Part shown: one piece after another, positions 51,000 to 60,378 of the stretch
How positions within the stretch are numbered: position 1 is the first letter of the stretch
Layout of the letters: the number at the start of each line of letters is the position of its first letter
Notes under the pieces: generated by a model
Told to the model about the DNA's origin: nothing
What the model saw: the letters and a program-made list of their open reading frames with translations, nothing else
Databases searched by the model: none
Source: UBA6522 sp965221035
Lineage (GTDB): Bacteria; Pseudomonadota; Gammaproteobacteria; Steroidobacterales; Rariloculaceae
Length of the DNA stretch: 64,000 nt
Assembly: GCA_965221035.1 (NCBI GenBank)
Contig: OZ244860.1
Location: 1,736,001-1,800,000 of the forward strand
Direction: 5' to 3'
Program-made: the position numbers and the translations under genes

Positions 51000-53970
51000 T
51001 CAGGCGTCCGTGGCAGCGCTTGTACTTCTTGCCTGATCCGCAGGGACACGGCTGATTGCGTCCGACCTTCGGTTGTTCCCGGATGAACGGGGTCGCGGTC
51101 CGGGAACCTGCCCGCTGTGCTGACCGGGCACCTTGCCGCGCGGGAGACGGCGGCGCCAGCGGCATTCCCGCGGGCGGACCGGCCGGGGTCGGACCGCCCG
51201 CTGGCATCGCCCGTGACGCCGCTGCCGCCAGCGCGGACGCCGGGGCATGATGGTAATGCATGGCGCCCGTGTCAGTCGGCGGCTGCAACATGTTCATTTC
51301 CGGTTGCCGTCGAACCTGAACCCTGGACAGGAAGGTGATCGTGTCCCGGTCCATTCGTTCCAGCAACCCGCTGAACATTTCAAACGCCTCGCGCTTGTAT
51401 TCCTGGGTCGGCTTGCGCTGGGCATAGGCCCGCAGGTGAATGCCCTGGCGCAGATGGTCGAGCGCGCCGATGTGCTCGCGCCAATGCATGTCCAGCTGCC
51501 TCAGCATGATGCCCTTTTCGATTTCGCGCATGGGTTCGGCACCCACCGATTCCACCTTGTCCTCGTAGTCGGCTTCCACCCGAGAAACGAGCGCATCCCG
51601 CAGCCCGGCCTCATCCAGGCCATGGTCCCCTTCGAGCAGGGATGGCACGTCGATCCGGAGGCCGAACTCCCGCTCCATGGCCTGGCTCAGGCCGTCCGTG
51701 TCCCACATTTCCTCGACGCTTTCCGGCGGGATGTATTCGGCCATGACCGCGGCCACGACGTCCACGCGCATGGCCTTGACCTCGTCCTCGACATTGTCGG
51801 CCTCCATGAGTTCGCTGCGGCGCTGATAGATCACCTTGCGCTGATCGTTGGCCACGTCATCGTATTCCAGGAGGTGCTTGCGGGCGTCGAAGTTATGGGC
51901 TTCGACCTTGCGCTGGGCACGCTCGATCTGTCGTGACAGCAGTTTGCTCTCGATCACCTCGCCCGGCTTCATCCCCGCCCGGGACAGCAATCGCTTGGTG
52001 CGTTCCGGGTCCCCGAAGATGCGCATCAGGTCGTCTTCCAAAGAGAGGTAGAACCGGCTCGACCCGGGATCGCCCTGACGTCCCGAGCGACCGCGCAGCT
52101 GATTGTCGATGCGCCTGGATTCATGCCGCTCCGTGCCGACGATGTGCAGCCCGCCTTCGGCTATGACGGCATCATGGCGCTCCTGCCACTGTTTCCGGGC
52201 CCCCTCCGCCGCGTCTTGGGCATCGTCGCCCATGTCGGCCAATTCGGCCTGCAGATTGCCGCCAAGCACGATATCCGTTCCGCGGCCTGCCATGTTGGTG
52301 GCGATCGTCACGGTGCCGGGGCGCCCGGCCTGGGCGATGATCTCCGCCTCCTGCTCATGGTACTTGGCGTTCAGGACCCGGTGGCGGATTTTCCGCTCGC
52401 GCAGCAGTTTTGAAAGGAATTCCGACGTCTCGATGGAAGTCGTGCCCACCAGCACGGGCTGACCGCGTTCGTGGCAGTCCTGGATGTCCTCGATGATCGC
52501 ATCGAACTTGTCGCTCCGGGTGAGGTACACCAGGTCCGGCGCATCGTCGCGGATCATCTCCTTGTGGGTCGGAATCACGACAACTTCCAGACCGTAGATC
52601 TGCTGGAACTCGTAGGCTTCGGTATCGGCCGTGCCGGTCATGCCCGCGAGCTTGTCGTAAAGACGGAAATAGTTCTGGAAGGTGATCGAGGCGACGGTCT
52701 GGTTCTCCTCCTTGACCCGTACGCCCTCCTTGGCTTCGATGGCCTGATGCAGACCGTCCGACCAGCGCCGCCCCGGCATGGTTCGCCCGGTGAATTCGTC
52801 GACGATCACCACCTCACCGTCCTTGACGATGTACTCCACTTCCCTGTTGAACAGCGCGTGTGCGCGCAGCGCGGCGTTCAGGTGGTGCATGAGGCGGATA
52901 TTGACCGCGTCGTACAGGCTATCGCCCTCGTTGAGGATACCGGCCCCGACCAGCAACGGACCGATTCGCTCGTGGCCCTCTTCGGTCAGATGGGCCTGCT
53001 TGGACTTCTCGTCGACGGTGTAGTCGCCCGGAACGATCAGGCGGCACCCGGAAGGGCTGGCGCCGGGCTCCACTTCGACGAGGTGATGGCCGCCCTCGTA
53101 CGCCAGTTCCAGTGCCGCCTCGATGGACATCTCACCCAGGTCATCGCCGGAAACCCCGGTGACGCCTACGCGCCTGGCTTCGATATTCTCGTTGGCCTTG
53201 CCCGGCGGCGGGCGATGCGGCTTCAGTTTCGGAATGAGCTTGTTGATCTGCAGGTACAGTTCGGTGCTCTCGGTGGACGGTCCGGAAATGATCAGGGGCG
53301 TTCTCGCCTCGTCGATGAGGATGCAGTCCACCTCGTCGACAATGGCGTAGGCCAGTTCACGCTGCACGCGATCCTCCAGGCGGATGGCCAGATTGTCGCG
53401 CAGGTAGTCGAAACCGAATTCGTTGTTGGTGCCGTAGGTGATGTCCGCCTTGTAGGCCTCCTGCTTCTCCTCCCGGCTCTGGCCCGCCTTCACCACGCCC
53501 ACGGTGAGCCCCAGGAACTCGTAGATCGGCCCCATCCAGGCGGCGTCGCGCTGGGCAAGGTAGTCGTTCACGGTCACGATGTGCACACCCTTGCCCGGCA
53601 AGGCGTTGACGTAGGCGGCGAGCGTCGCCACCAGCGTCTTTCCCTCGCCGGTGCGCATCTCGGCGATCTTGCCCTGGTGGAGCGCGGCGCCACCCATCAG
53701 CTGCACGTCGAAGTGGCGCATTTCCACCGTGCGCACGGCCGTCTCCCGAACGACGGCGAACGCCTCCGGCACCAGCGATTCCAGATCCTCGCCCTCCTCC
53801 AGGCGTGACCGGAACTGCGCGGTCCTGGCCTTGAGCGAGTCGTCGTCCAACGCGCTGATTTCCCGCTCCAGCGCATTGGCCTGCGCGACAGACCGCTCGT
53901 ACCGGCTCAACAGCCGCTTGTTGCGGCTGCCGAGGACGTTCGTGAAGAACCTGGAGGTCTGTTCCAGCAA
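50992..53970 (-). CDS. secA: Protein translocase ATPase SecA with an IF3-N-like insertion
   Basis: Motor of Sec-dependent export. 992 residues, about 90 longer than E. coli SecA. NBD1 has Walker A EMRTGEGKTL (104-113) and IVDEVDCILIDEART (DEAD-type box); then PPXD, NBD2 with NMAGRGTDI and RIDNQLRGRSGRQGDPGSSRFYLS, the helical wing/scaffold, an Ala/Pro-rich linker and the C-terminal zinc finger CPCGSGKKYKRCH. Between LIPKL and YTVDEKSK, where E. coli has 16 residues, this protein has 67. Most of that extra sequence (about 257-317) matches the N-terminal domain of initiation factor IF3. The frame is intact and flanking SecA sequence is conserved, so the gene looks functional. Confidence 0.97.
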   Translation of the reverse strand: MLEQTSRFFTNVLGSRNKRLLSRYERSVAQANALEREISALDDDSLKARTAQFRSRLEEGEDLESLVPEAFAVVRETAVRTVEMRHFDVQLMGGAALHQGKIAEMRTGEGKTLVATLAAYVNALPGKGVHIVTVNDYLAQRDAAWMGPIYEFLGLTVGVVKAGQSREEKQEAYKADITYGTNNEFGFDYLRDNLAIRLEDRVQRELAYAIVDEVDCILIDEARTPLIISGPSTESTELYLQINKLIPKLKPHRPPPGKANENIEARRVGVTGVSGDDLGEMSIEAALELAYEGGHHLVEVEPGASPSGCRLIVPGDYTVDEKSKQAHLTEEGHERIGPLLVGAGILNEGDSLYDAVNIRLMHHLNAALRAHALFNREVEYIVKDGEVVIVDEFTGRTMPGRRWSDGLHQAIEAKEGVRVKEENQTVASITFQNYFRLYDKLAGMTGTADTEAYEFQQIYGLEVVVIPTHKEMIRDDAPDLVYLTRSDKFDAIIEDIQDCHERGQPVLVGTTSIETSEFLSKLLRERKIRHRVLNAKYHEQEAEIIAQAGRPGTVTIATNMAGRGTDIVLGGNLQAELADMGDDAQDAAEGARKQWQERHDAVIAEGGLHIVGTERHESRRIDNQLRGRSGRQGDPGSSRFYLSLEDDLMRIFGDPERTKRLLSRAGMKPGEVIESKLLSRQIERAQRKVEAHNFDARKHLLEYDDVANDQRKVIYQRRSELMEADNVEDEVKAMRVDVVAAVMAEYIPPESVEEMWDTDGLSQAMEREFGLRIDVPSLLEGDHGLDEAGLRDALVSRVEADYEDKVESVGAEPMREIEKGIMLRQLDMHWREHIGALDHLRQGIHLRAYAQRKPTQEYKREAFEMFSGLLERMDRDTITFLSRVQVRRQPEMNMLQPPTDTGAMHYHHAPASALAAAASRAMPAGGPTPAGPPAGMPLAPPSPARQGARSAQRAGSRTATPFIREQPKVGRNQPCPCGSGKKYKRCHGRLNA
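53020..53202 (-). other. IF3 N-terminal-domain-like segment inserted in the SecA preprotein cross-linking domain
   Basis: SecA residues 257-317. Key pieces are NENIEARRVGVTG, DDLGEMS, AALELAYEGG, HLVEVEPGASPSGCR and GDYTVDEKSK. They follow the E. coli IF3 N-domain, which reads EVRLTG, EQLGIVS, EALEKAEEAG, DLVEISPNAEPPVCR and GKFLYEKSK in the same order and spacing, as I recall that sequence. The shared EKSK at the downstream junction also belongs to normal SecA (VDEKSRQ). The insertion point is the start of PPXD, in the loop after the IPxL helix. Confidence 0.8.
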
Positions 53971-54141
53971 GCGACTTCCCGAGGTGGCGGCGCGGAGCCT
54001 TATTTTAAGGTCTGATCATCGATTTGGGGACCGGCAACCAGCATTGCAAGGGAATTCGCCCAGGTCGACCGCAGGATTCCGGTCGGGAAAACGTCCGAAG
54101 TCCTGTAGAATGGCCGTGACGCCCTTCCGAGATATTGTCCC

Positions 54142-54429
54142 ATGGCCGCCAGCTCCCTGGCACAGCTCCTGAGTACCGGAAACCTCGGCAGGCTGACCTC
54201 CGAGTCCCGCAGGCTGCAGGATCTGGCCGACTCCGTCCGCCGGCGGCTTCCCGACAAGGAGGCCGCGCACCTGGTGGCGGCCGGGACCGACGACGAAGGC
54301 CGGCTTGTGCTGGTCATGGACGCCCCGGTCTGGGCCGCCCGGATCCGCTACATGGCCCGGGAACTGGGAGAAGATCGCATCAGGGTGCGCACCCTGCCCC
54401 TGACCGACCGGAACACGGGCGGCGCGTAG
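54142..54429 (+). CDS. DciA-type protein (DUF721), helicase-loading factor family
   Basis: 95-residue protein with the DUF721 pattern: an N-terminal helix (LAQLLSTGNLGRLTSESRRL), then VAAGTDDEGRLVLVMDAPVWAARIRYMARELG, in which the strand followed by W-A-x-x-L/I-R is the hallmark. DciA loads DnaB helicase in bacteria without DnaC. Divergent from secA, the usual place in gammaproteobacteria. Short for the family, with no C-terminal extension. Confidence 0.75.
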   Translation: MAASSLAQLLSTGNLGRLTSESRRLQDLADSVRRRLPDKEAAHLVAAGTDDEGRLVLVMDAPVWAARIRYMARELGEDRIRVRTLPLTDRNTGGA

Positions 54430-54479
54430 CGCCGGGACCGACGGGGCGATTTCCGCCCGGCCCCGACCGCCGGTCGACG

Positions 54480-55535
54480 TCAGCCAGGCCCGAGCTCGAT
54501 CCTGGGCACCGTGTTCCTGAGCAACAGGCCGGTGCGCCAGTGCTCCATGAACGGGGTCAGCGGCCGGATGCCCGGTACCGTCAGCCACAGTCGCCACAAA
54601 CGTCTTTTCCTTTCCGGTTCCGGCCAATCCTCGAAACCATTGCGGGTATGCAGCGCGACCATGTTGTTGAGAAACTGCATGTCGCCCGCCTTGAGCTCCA
54701 TCGAGAAGTGCAGGTCTTCGCAGATGGCCTCCATGACACGGACCGACTCCGACTGCGCGGGCGTAAGGTCCGGAGTCTCGGGGAGGTCGTGACCCTTTCT
54801 GATGTGGACCGGCCCGAACGACGTGCACAGGTAGCCGTCGATGAAATTGAAGATCGGGCTGGTGTAGTAGGGAGATTCGCCTTCGTCCACTTCTCCCATC
54901 ATGCTCCAACAGAAATCCCCGCAAAGCGTGTCGAGCAGCTCGGGGCGGCGACGGATCAGTTCATTGTAGACCGAGATCGAACTGACCACCTTGGACTCGC
55001 CGCCGCGTTTCGCGGTGTGCATGCACAGCAGTCCCACCACGTTGGCCTGATCGTTGTGGTAGTCCATTGTCGCGCGGGTCTGGTAGCCGCGCTGTTTCGG
55101 ATGGTTCATGTCCTTGCCGAGGTCGGTCACGTGCCCGATCATGTCGCCATCGGGATTGTTGGACTCCGGCACGCCCAGGTGCAGGCCGATCGCCCAATAG
55201 ATGATCGCGGCATCGATCGGTTCCAGCCGATCGACGGGCAGGCCGCGCACAAGCACCAGCCCCTTGCCTTCCTTCAGGGCGTGTGAAATCGCCACAAGCT
55301 TGCGATGGAACGCGCCCGGGTCGAAATCGCCCCGGTCGCAGTCCAGCAGACGGTTCGCAGCATCGCCATGGCGGCGCCGGAAGGCCGCTGCCATGGCGCA
55401 CAGGTCCGCAATGTCCCGGTCATCAAGAGGGACCATCCAGTCGTCGTTCGCGGCAAGATCACCCGCCGACCACCCCGCCGGATCAACGACCCGTTCCCCC
55501 CTGACGGCGGCCGGACGCAATGGACTGCCATTCAT
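54480..55535 (-). CDS. TauD/TfdA-family Fe(II)/2-oxoglutarate-type dioxygenase
   Basis: 351 residues from the ATG at 55535, which has TAGGAGGT 7 nt upstream; a GTG three codons earlier is less likely. The iron-binding facial triad is His-x-Asp in DYHNDQAN and the distal His in ALHTRNGF, followed by the 2-oxoglutarate-binding Arg in RRLWRLWL. Substrate unknown. It starts just after the MFS transporter stop, so the two are co-transcribed and probably act on an imported compound. This pair separates lpxC from dciA/secA, which are normally adjacent. Confidence 0.88.
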   Translation of the reverse strand: MNGSPLRPAAVRGERVVDPAGWSAGDLAANDDWMVPLDDRDIADLCAMAAAFRRRHGDAANRLLDCDRGDFDPGAFHRKLVAISHALKEGKGLVLVRGLPVDRLEPIDAAIIYWAIGLHLGVPESNNPDGDMIGHVTDLGKDMNHPKQRGYQTRATMDYHNDQANVVGLLCMHTAKRGGESKVVSSISVYNELIRRRPELLDTLCGDFCWSMMGEVDEGESPYYTSPIFNFIDGYLCTSFGPVHIRKGHDLPETPDLTPAQSESVRVMEAICEDLHFSMELKAGDMQFLNNMVALHTRNGFEDWPEPERKRRLWRLWLTVPGIRPLTPFMEHWRTGLLLRNTVPRIELGPG

Positions 55536-55547
55536 CTTTGACACCTC

Positions 55548-56867
55548 CTAGACCGCCTTCCAGCGCTCGCAGATTGCCACGGTGGACCTGTATGCGGCGA
55601 GGTTCGCACCAAGACAGCCAAGGGCGATGACAATGGAAATGACCAGCACGACGACCATCGAATACTTGAGAAGCCCGGGGTCCGCAAACAGGTTGTCCGT
55701 CAACAGGGCCACCAGCAGCGGCCCCACACCGAAACCGATCATGTTCAAGATACCAGTGTAAAGCGCGGTCGCCTGGCCGCGCATCGGCGCGGGCGTCATG
55801 TCCTGAATGCTGGCGGGGGCGAGCCCCAGGGGGGCCGAACCGAAAAACACGAACGCCCCCAGGAAAAGGACCACCAGGGTCAGGTTGTCCGCCAGCGGGT
55901 AGGCGATTCCGGGAACAATCATCCCCAGGCACGCGAGAACCGTGCACAGGACCTTGCTGTCGGTCCGGCCCCGGGTCCTCTGCATCCAGTCGGAAAGCCA
56001 GCCCCACAGAAACGTGCCGGCAGGTCCCAGAAAAAGCAGCACCAGGCCGTAGATTCTCCCGGCCTGATGCAATTCCATGCCATGGTTGCGGATCAGCAGC
56101 GTCGGAGTCCAGGCCAGGTAGGCGAGCATCGCCGCGAAATAGAAGCTGATGCCGGCGATCGTGAGCGTATAGCTGGACCTGTTCTCCCTGAAGTACCGCA
56201 CGACCACGGCCAGTGGAACTCCGGCGCTCTCGGCGGACGCGCTCCGTCCGGTCGTTCGGATGGTCAGCACCAGCGCGGCGACAATGATGCCCGGCAGGCC
56301 GATCGCGACAAACACGAGTTGCCAGGTCTCCAGGCGTCCCACGACCGGCAGCACCAGATCGGCGTCGGAAAACGCGGCAAACAGCGCACCTCCGGCCAGC
56401 ATCGACAACGAATTGCCGAAGGTGCCTCCGGAACTGAATATCCCCATCGCCTTGCCGCGTTCATTCGGGGCGAAGAAGTCCGCGATGATCGAACAGGCCC
56501 CCGGCAGCAGCGCGGCCTCCCCGGTCGCGACCAGGGTTCTGGCGATGAGAAGGTGCCAGAATTCCGTTGCCAGTCCGCACGCGGCCGTGGCGACACTCCA
56601 CACAAGTATGCCAAGGCTGATGATCAGACGCCGGTTGCCGGCATCGATCATCCGCGCGATGGGCAGACCCATCACGGAATAGAAGAACGCGAACGTGAAC
56701 CCGTGAAGCGTGCTCATGAGCGTGTCGCTGACCCCGAGATCGTCTTGAATCGGCACCAGCAACAAGGACAGGAGCTGTCGGTCGACGATCGATATCAGGT
56801 ACGCCAGGAAGAAGACCGATACGGCGTACCAGCGAGCATTGGCTGATTGGACGCGCCCTGGCGGCAC
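55548..56867 (-). CDS. Major facilitator superfamily transporter
   Basis: 439 residues, 12 predicted membrane helices. MFS signature loop between helices 2 and 3 is GLPIARMIDAGNRRLIISLGI, and RTLVATGEAALLPGACSIIADFFAPNERGKAMGI is the helix 4-5 region typical of spinster-like and organic-anion (ACS) transporters. Substrate unknown; possibly a small organic acid handled by the adjacent dioxygenase. Starts 24 nt after lpxC on the same strand. Confidence 0.9.
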   Translation of the reverse strand: MPPGRVQSANARWYAVSVFFLAYLISIVDRQLLSLLLVPIQDDLGVSDTLMSTLHGFTFAFFYSVMGLPIARMIDAGNRRLIISLGILVWSVATAACGLATEFWHLLIARTLVATGEAALLPGACSIIADFFAPNERGKAMGIFSSGGTFGNSLSMLAGGALFAAFSDADLVLPVVGRLETWQLVFVAIGLPGIIVAALVLTIRTTGRSASAESAGVPLAVVVRYFRENRSSYTLTIAGISFYFAAMLAYLAWTPTLLIRNHGMELHQAGRIYGLVLLFLGPAGTFLWGWLSDWMQRTRGRTDSKVLCTVLACLGMIVPGIAYPLADNLTLVVLFLGAFVFFGSAPLGLAPASIQDMTPAPMRGQATALYTGILNMIGFGVGPLLVALLTDNLFADPGLLKYSMVVVLVISIVIALGCLGANLAAYRSTVAICERWKAV

Positions 56868-56891
56868 TTTCTTGGGGAGTGCGGGCCGGAA

Positions 56892-57803
56892 TCAACCGGC
56901 CCGTGCCGGCACCGGTCGATACGATACGGGTGAGCGCCGCGAATCGCTGAACTCGACCACCTCATAGGAGCCGCGACGGTTGAGCAGAGCGCGCAACAAC
57001 CGGTTGTTCAGAAGGTGGCCGGACTTGTAGCCGGAAAATTCGCCGATGAAGCAGCCGCCGACCAGGTACAGGTCGCCTACCGCGTCCAGGATCTTGTGGC
57101 GGACGAACTCATCCTGGAACCTGAGGCCGTCCTCGTTGAGAACCCGGTAGTCGTCCATCACCACCGCGCTGTCCATGCTTCCGCCCAACGTGAGGTTGCG
57201 CTCCCTCAGGGATTCGATGTCGGAGAGGAAGCCGAATGTGCGCGCCCGGCTGACCTCCTTGAGGAACGCCGCGGTGGAGAAGTCGAGGCTGGCGTGTTGC
57301 CGGCGCTTGCGCAACACCGGATGATCGAAGTCGATCTCGACGTTGAGCCGGAAACCATTCCGGGGCGTCAGACGAACCCACTTGTCGCCTTCGCCGACTT
57401 CCACCGGCTTGCGGATCCGGAAAAAGCGCTTCGCGGCGTTCTGTTCCTCGATGCCGGCCGACTGCAGCAGAAACACGAACGGCGCCGAACTGCCGTCCAT
57501 GATCGGAACTTCCGCGGCCGTGAGGTCGACGAACGCATTGTCCACGCCCAATCCGGCCAGGGCAGCCATGAGGTGTTCCACCGTCGACACCCTGGCGCCG
57601 CGATTTTCGAGCGTGGTGCCCAGCGTTGTGTGGGTCACGTTGAGGGCGTGCGCGGGAATTTCCACCGGCTCGTCGAGATCGACCCGACGAAAAATGATGC
57701 CGGTGTTGGCCGGCGCCGGCCGAAGGGTCATGTGGACCTTGCCGCCACCATGCAGCCCGATGCCCGCGGCGCGTACCGACGACTTTAGCGTGCGCTGTTT
57801 CAA
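56892..57803 (-). CDS. lpxC: UDP-3-O-acyl-N-acetylglucosamine deacetylase LpxC
   Basis: First committed step of lipid A synthesis; its presence confirms a Gram-negative outer membrane. 303 residues with zinc ligands His77 (STVEHLMAAL) and the His and Asp of VRHKILDAVGDL, the GIGLHGG opening and DGSSAPFVFLL. Downstream of ftsZ by 133 nt, as in E. coli. Confidence 0.98.
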   Translation of the reverse strand: MKQRTLKSSVRAAGIGLHGGGKVHMTLRPAPANTGIIFRRVDLDEPVEIPAHALNVTHTTLGTTLENRGARVSTVEHLMAALAGLGVDNAFVDLTAAEVPIMDGSSAPFVFLLQSAGIEEQNAAKRFFRIRKPVEVGEGDKWVRLTPRNGFRLNVEIDFDHPVLRKRRQHASLDFSTAAFLKEVSRARTFGFLSDIESLRERNLTLGGSMDSAVVMDDYRVLNEDGLRFQDEFVRHKILDAVGDLYLVGGCFIGEFSGYKSGHLLNNRLLRALLNRRGSYEVVEFSDSRRSPVSYRPVPARAG

Positions 57804-57936
57804 CTCCGGCTCCCGGACCCGGATGGGGACCGGGAAGGATGATGATGAGACACAGGGGCCGAGTCAAGCCCGAACACGCCCGAACACGTCCTGCCAACTC
57901 GGCGATGGCCACTCGGTTCGTGATAATGGACCCCGA

Positions 57937-59094
57937 TCAGTCAGCCTGCCGGCGCAGGAAGGCCGGGATGTCCAGCAGTTGCTGCATGTCGTCGGAGGGA
58001 TCTTCCACGTCGTCTCCCACGGCACGCTTGCGAGCCACCGCCGGCTTCTCGAGTTCCGCGTAGTCCACCGAAGTCGGGACATGAGCGCGTGATGAACGCG
58101 GAAGGCGCGTCCGTTGGGGACCCGGCAGGACGGAGGTCGCCCGGCCAAGCCCGGTGGCCACCACGGTGACTCGCAGTTCATCACCCATTTCGGGATCGAG
58201 CACCGTGCCCACGACCACGGTCGCATCCTCGGAAGCGAACTGCCTGACGGTTTCGCCCACCTCCTGGAATTCACCGATGGACAGATCGGGTCCCGCCGTC
58301 ACGTTGACCAGCACGCCGTTGGCGTTGGCAAGATTGACATCCTCCAGCAACGGGCTGGAGATGGCCGCATCGGCGGCCTCACGGGCCCGTCCTTGCCCGC
58401 TGGCGCTACCGGCCCCGATCATGGCCATGCCCATCTCCGACATCACGGTGCGCACGTCGGCGAAGTCGACGTTGATCAACCCTTCACGGGTGATCAGTTC
58501 GGCGATCCCCTGCACCGCACCCTGCAGCACCTCATTGGCGGTGCCGAAGGCGTCCAGCAGGGTTGTATCCGAGCCAAGCACGGTCAGCAGCTTCTGGTTG
58601 GGAATGGTAATCAGGGAATCCACGTGGCGCCCCAATTCGGTGATGCCCTGGTCGGCGGCGCCCATGCGCTTGCGTCCTTCCCATTCGAACGGTTTGGTGA
58701 CCACCGCGACCGTCAGCACCCCCAGCTCCTTCGCCAATTGCGCGACTACGGGCGCCGCACCCGTCCCGGTCCCCCCGCCCATGCCGGCGGTGATGAACAG
58801 CATGTCGGCACCCTGAACGACTTCCTGCAGCCGGTCCCGGTCTTCCTGGGCGGCCTGCCGGCCGATCTCGGGATCCGCTCCGGCACCCAATCCCTTGGTG
58901 ATGTTGCAACCGATCTGGATGCAGGTCTTGACCCGCGCCCGCTTCAGCGCCTGCGCGTCGGTGTTGGCGCAGATGAAATCCACGCCGTCGATCCCGGCCT
59001 GCATCATGTGAACGACGGCGTTGCCGCCGCCGCCGCCCACGCCAATCACCTTTATGACCGCCGATTCGCTGTAACCGTCCATTAGTTCAAACAT
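57937..59094 (-). CDS. ftsZ: Cell division GTPase FtsZ
   Basis: Tubulin-like Z-ring protein. 385 residues: GVGGGGGNAV, the GTP signature AGMGGGTGTGAAP, T7 loop NVDFADVRTVMSEMG with catalytic Asp, a variable linker, and the conserved C-terminal peptide LLDIPAFLRRQAD that binds FtsA, ZipA and ZapD (the last encoded in this window). Confidence 0.99.
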   Translation of the reverse strand: MFELMDGYSESAVIKVIGVGGGGGNAVVHMMQAGIDGVDFICANTDAQALKRARVKTCIQIGCNITKGLGAGADPEIGRQAAQEDRDRLQEVVQGADMLFITAGMGGGTGTGAAPVVAQLAKELGVLTVAVVTKPFEWEGRKRMGAADQGITELGRHVDSLITIPNQKLLTVLGSDTTLLDAFGTANEVLQGAVQGIAELITREGLINVDFADVRTVMSEMGMAMIGAGSASGQGRAREAADAAISSPLLEDVNLANANGVLVNVTAGPDLSIGEFQEVGETVRQFASEDATVVVGTVLDPEMGDELRVTVVATGLGRATSVLPGPQRTRLPRSSRAHVPTSVDYAELEKPAVARKRAVGDDVEDPSDDMQQLLDIPAFLRRQAD

Positions 59095-59136
59095 CGCACC
59101 GCTCCTGTCTTAAGCCGATCACGTTCTTCGACTTGT

Positions 59137-60375
59137 TCAAAACTGTCCTTGAACCCAGGACTTCATCCTTCCGAGCATCCCGGGGTCCTTCGCTTTCGCC
59201 ACCACGCCGTCGGCGCGCCCCAGGGAAGCCTCCCGGGCGTAGAGCAACAGCCCGACGCCGGTGGCGTGAATGGGGTTTCGCACCACGTCCGCCAGACCAT
59301 GAACATTCTGGGGTACGCCCAGTCGCACGGGCACGTGGAAAATCTCTTCCGCGAGATCGACCGCGCCCTCCATCTTCGAGCTGCCGCCGGTGAGAACGAC
59401 ACCGGCCGCGATCATCTCCTCGTATCCGGATCGGCGAAGCTCATCGCGCACCAGCGAGAAAAGCTCCTCATAGCGGGACTCGACCACTTCGGCGAGAGTC
59501 TGCCGCGCCAACCGCCGGGACGGCCGATCCCCGACGCTCGGAACCTCGATGGTCTCGTCGGGATTGGCAAGCTGGGAAAGCGCGCAGGCGTACCTGAGCT
59601 TGAGATCCTCGGCATGGGGCGTCGGGGTGCGCAACGCGACCGCGATATCGTTCGTGACCTGCGCCCCCGCGATGGGGATGACCGCGGTATGCCTGATCGC
59701 GCCGTCGCAGAACACCGCGATGTCGGACGTGCCGCCGCCGATGTCGAGAAGACAGACGCCGAGTTCCTTCTCGTCCTCGGTGAGCACGGCATAGCTCGAC
59801 GCGAGTTGTTCCAGCACCAGGTCCCGGACGTCCAGACCGCAGCGCTGAATGCATTTCACGATGTTCTGCGCGGAGCTGACAGCACCCGTGACCAGGTGAA
59901 CCTTCGCCTCCAGTCGCACGCCCGACATGCCGATGGGCACGCGAATTCCCACCTCCGAGTCCACCAGAAACTCCTGCGGCAGCACGTGCAGCAGCTTCTG
60001 GTCGGCGGGAATCGCCACGGCGCGCGCCGCGTCGATGACCCGTTCCACATCGAATGAAGTGACCTCCTTGTCGGTGATGGCGACTATGCCGTGGGAATTG
60101 AGACTCCGGATGTGGCCACCCGCAATGCCGGCGTGGACGTGATTGATCTCGCAACCCGCCATCAATTCGGCTTCCTCCACAGCGCGGCGGATGGACTCGA
60201 CCGTGGATTCGATATCCACGACCACGCCCCGCTTGAGTCCCCGGGACGGGGTCATGCCGATTCCGATGACTTCGACGGTATCCTCCGGTGAAATGGTGCC
60301 GACGACGGCAACAACCTTGGACGTGCCGATGTCCAGGCCGACAACAGGGTTCTGATCATCCCGCCTGGCGCGCAT
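59137..60375 (-). CDS. ftsA: Cell division protein FtsA
   Basis: Actin-like membrane tether of the Z ring. 412 residues: NPVVGLDIGTSKVVAVVG, SHMA-like 1C domain, CLLDIGGGTSDIAVFCDG, VVLTGGSSKMEG, and a C-terminal amphipathic helix MLGRMKSWVQGQF for membrane binding. The ATG at 60375 is preferred to the GTG immediately before it. Starts 3 nt after the ftsQ stop. Confidence 0.97.
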   Translation of the reverse strand: MRARRDDQNPVVGLDIGTSKVVAVVGTISPEDTVEVIGIGMTPSRGLKRGVVVDIESTVESIRRAVEEAELMAGCEINHVHAGIAGGHIRSLNSHGIVAITDKEVTSFDVERVIDAARAVAIPADQKLLHVLPQEFLVDSEVGIRVPIGMSGVRLEAKVHLVTGAVSSAQNIVKCIQRCGLDVRDLVLEQLASSYAVLTEDEKELGVCLLDIGGGTSDIAVFCDGAIRHTAVIPIAGAQVTNDIAVALRTPTPHAEDLKLRYACALSQLANPDETIEVPSVGDRPSRRLARQTLAEVVESRYEELFSLVRDELRRSGYEEMIAAGVVLTGGSSKMEGAVDLAEEIFHVPVRLGVPQNVHGLADVVRNPIHATGVGLLLYAREASLGRADGVVAKAKDPGMLGRMKSWVQGQF

Positions 60376-60378
60376 CAC

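Noticed and set aside
50992..53970. Frameshift or assembly error as the cause of the extra SecA length
   Set aside because: The extra block stays in frame, the flanks rejoin at conserved SecA residues, and the block itself resembles a real protein domain. Assembly chimerism still needs read data to exclude.
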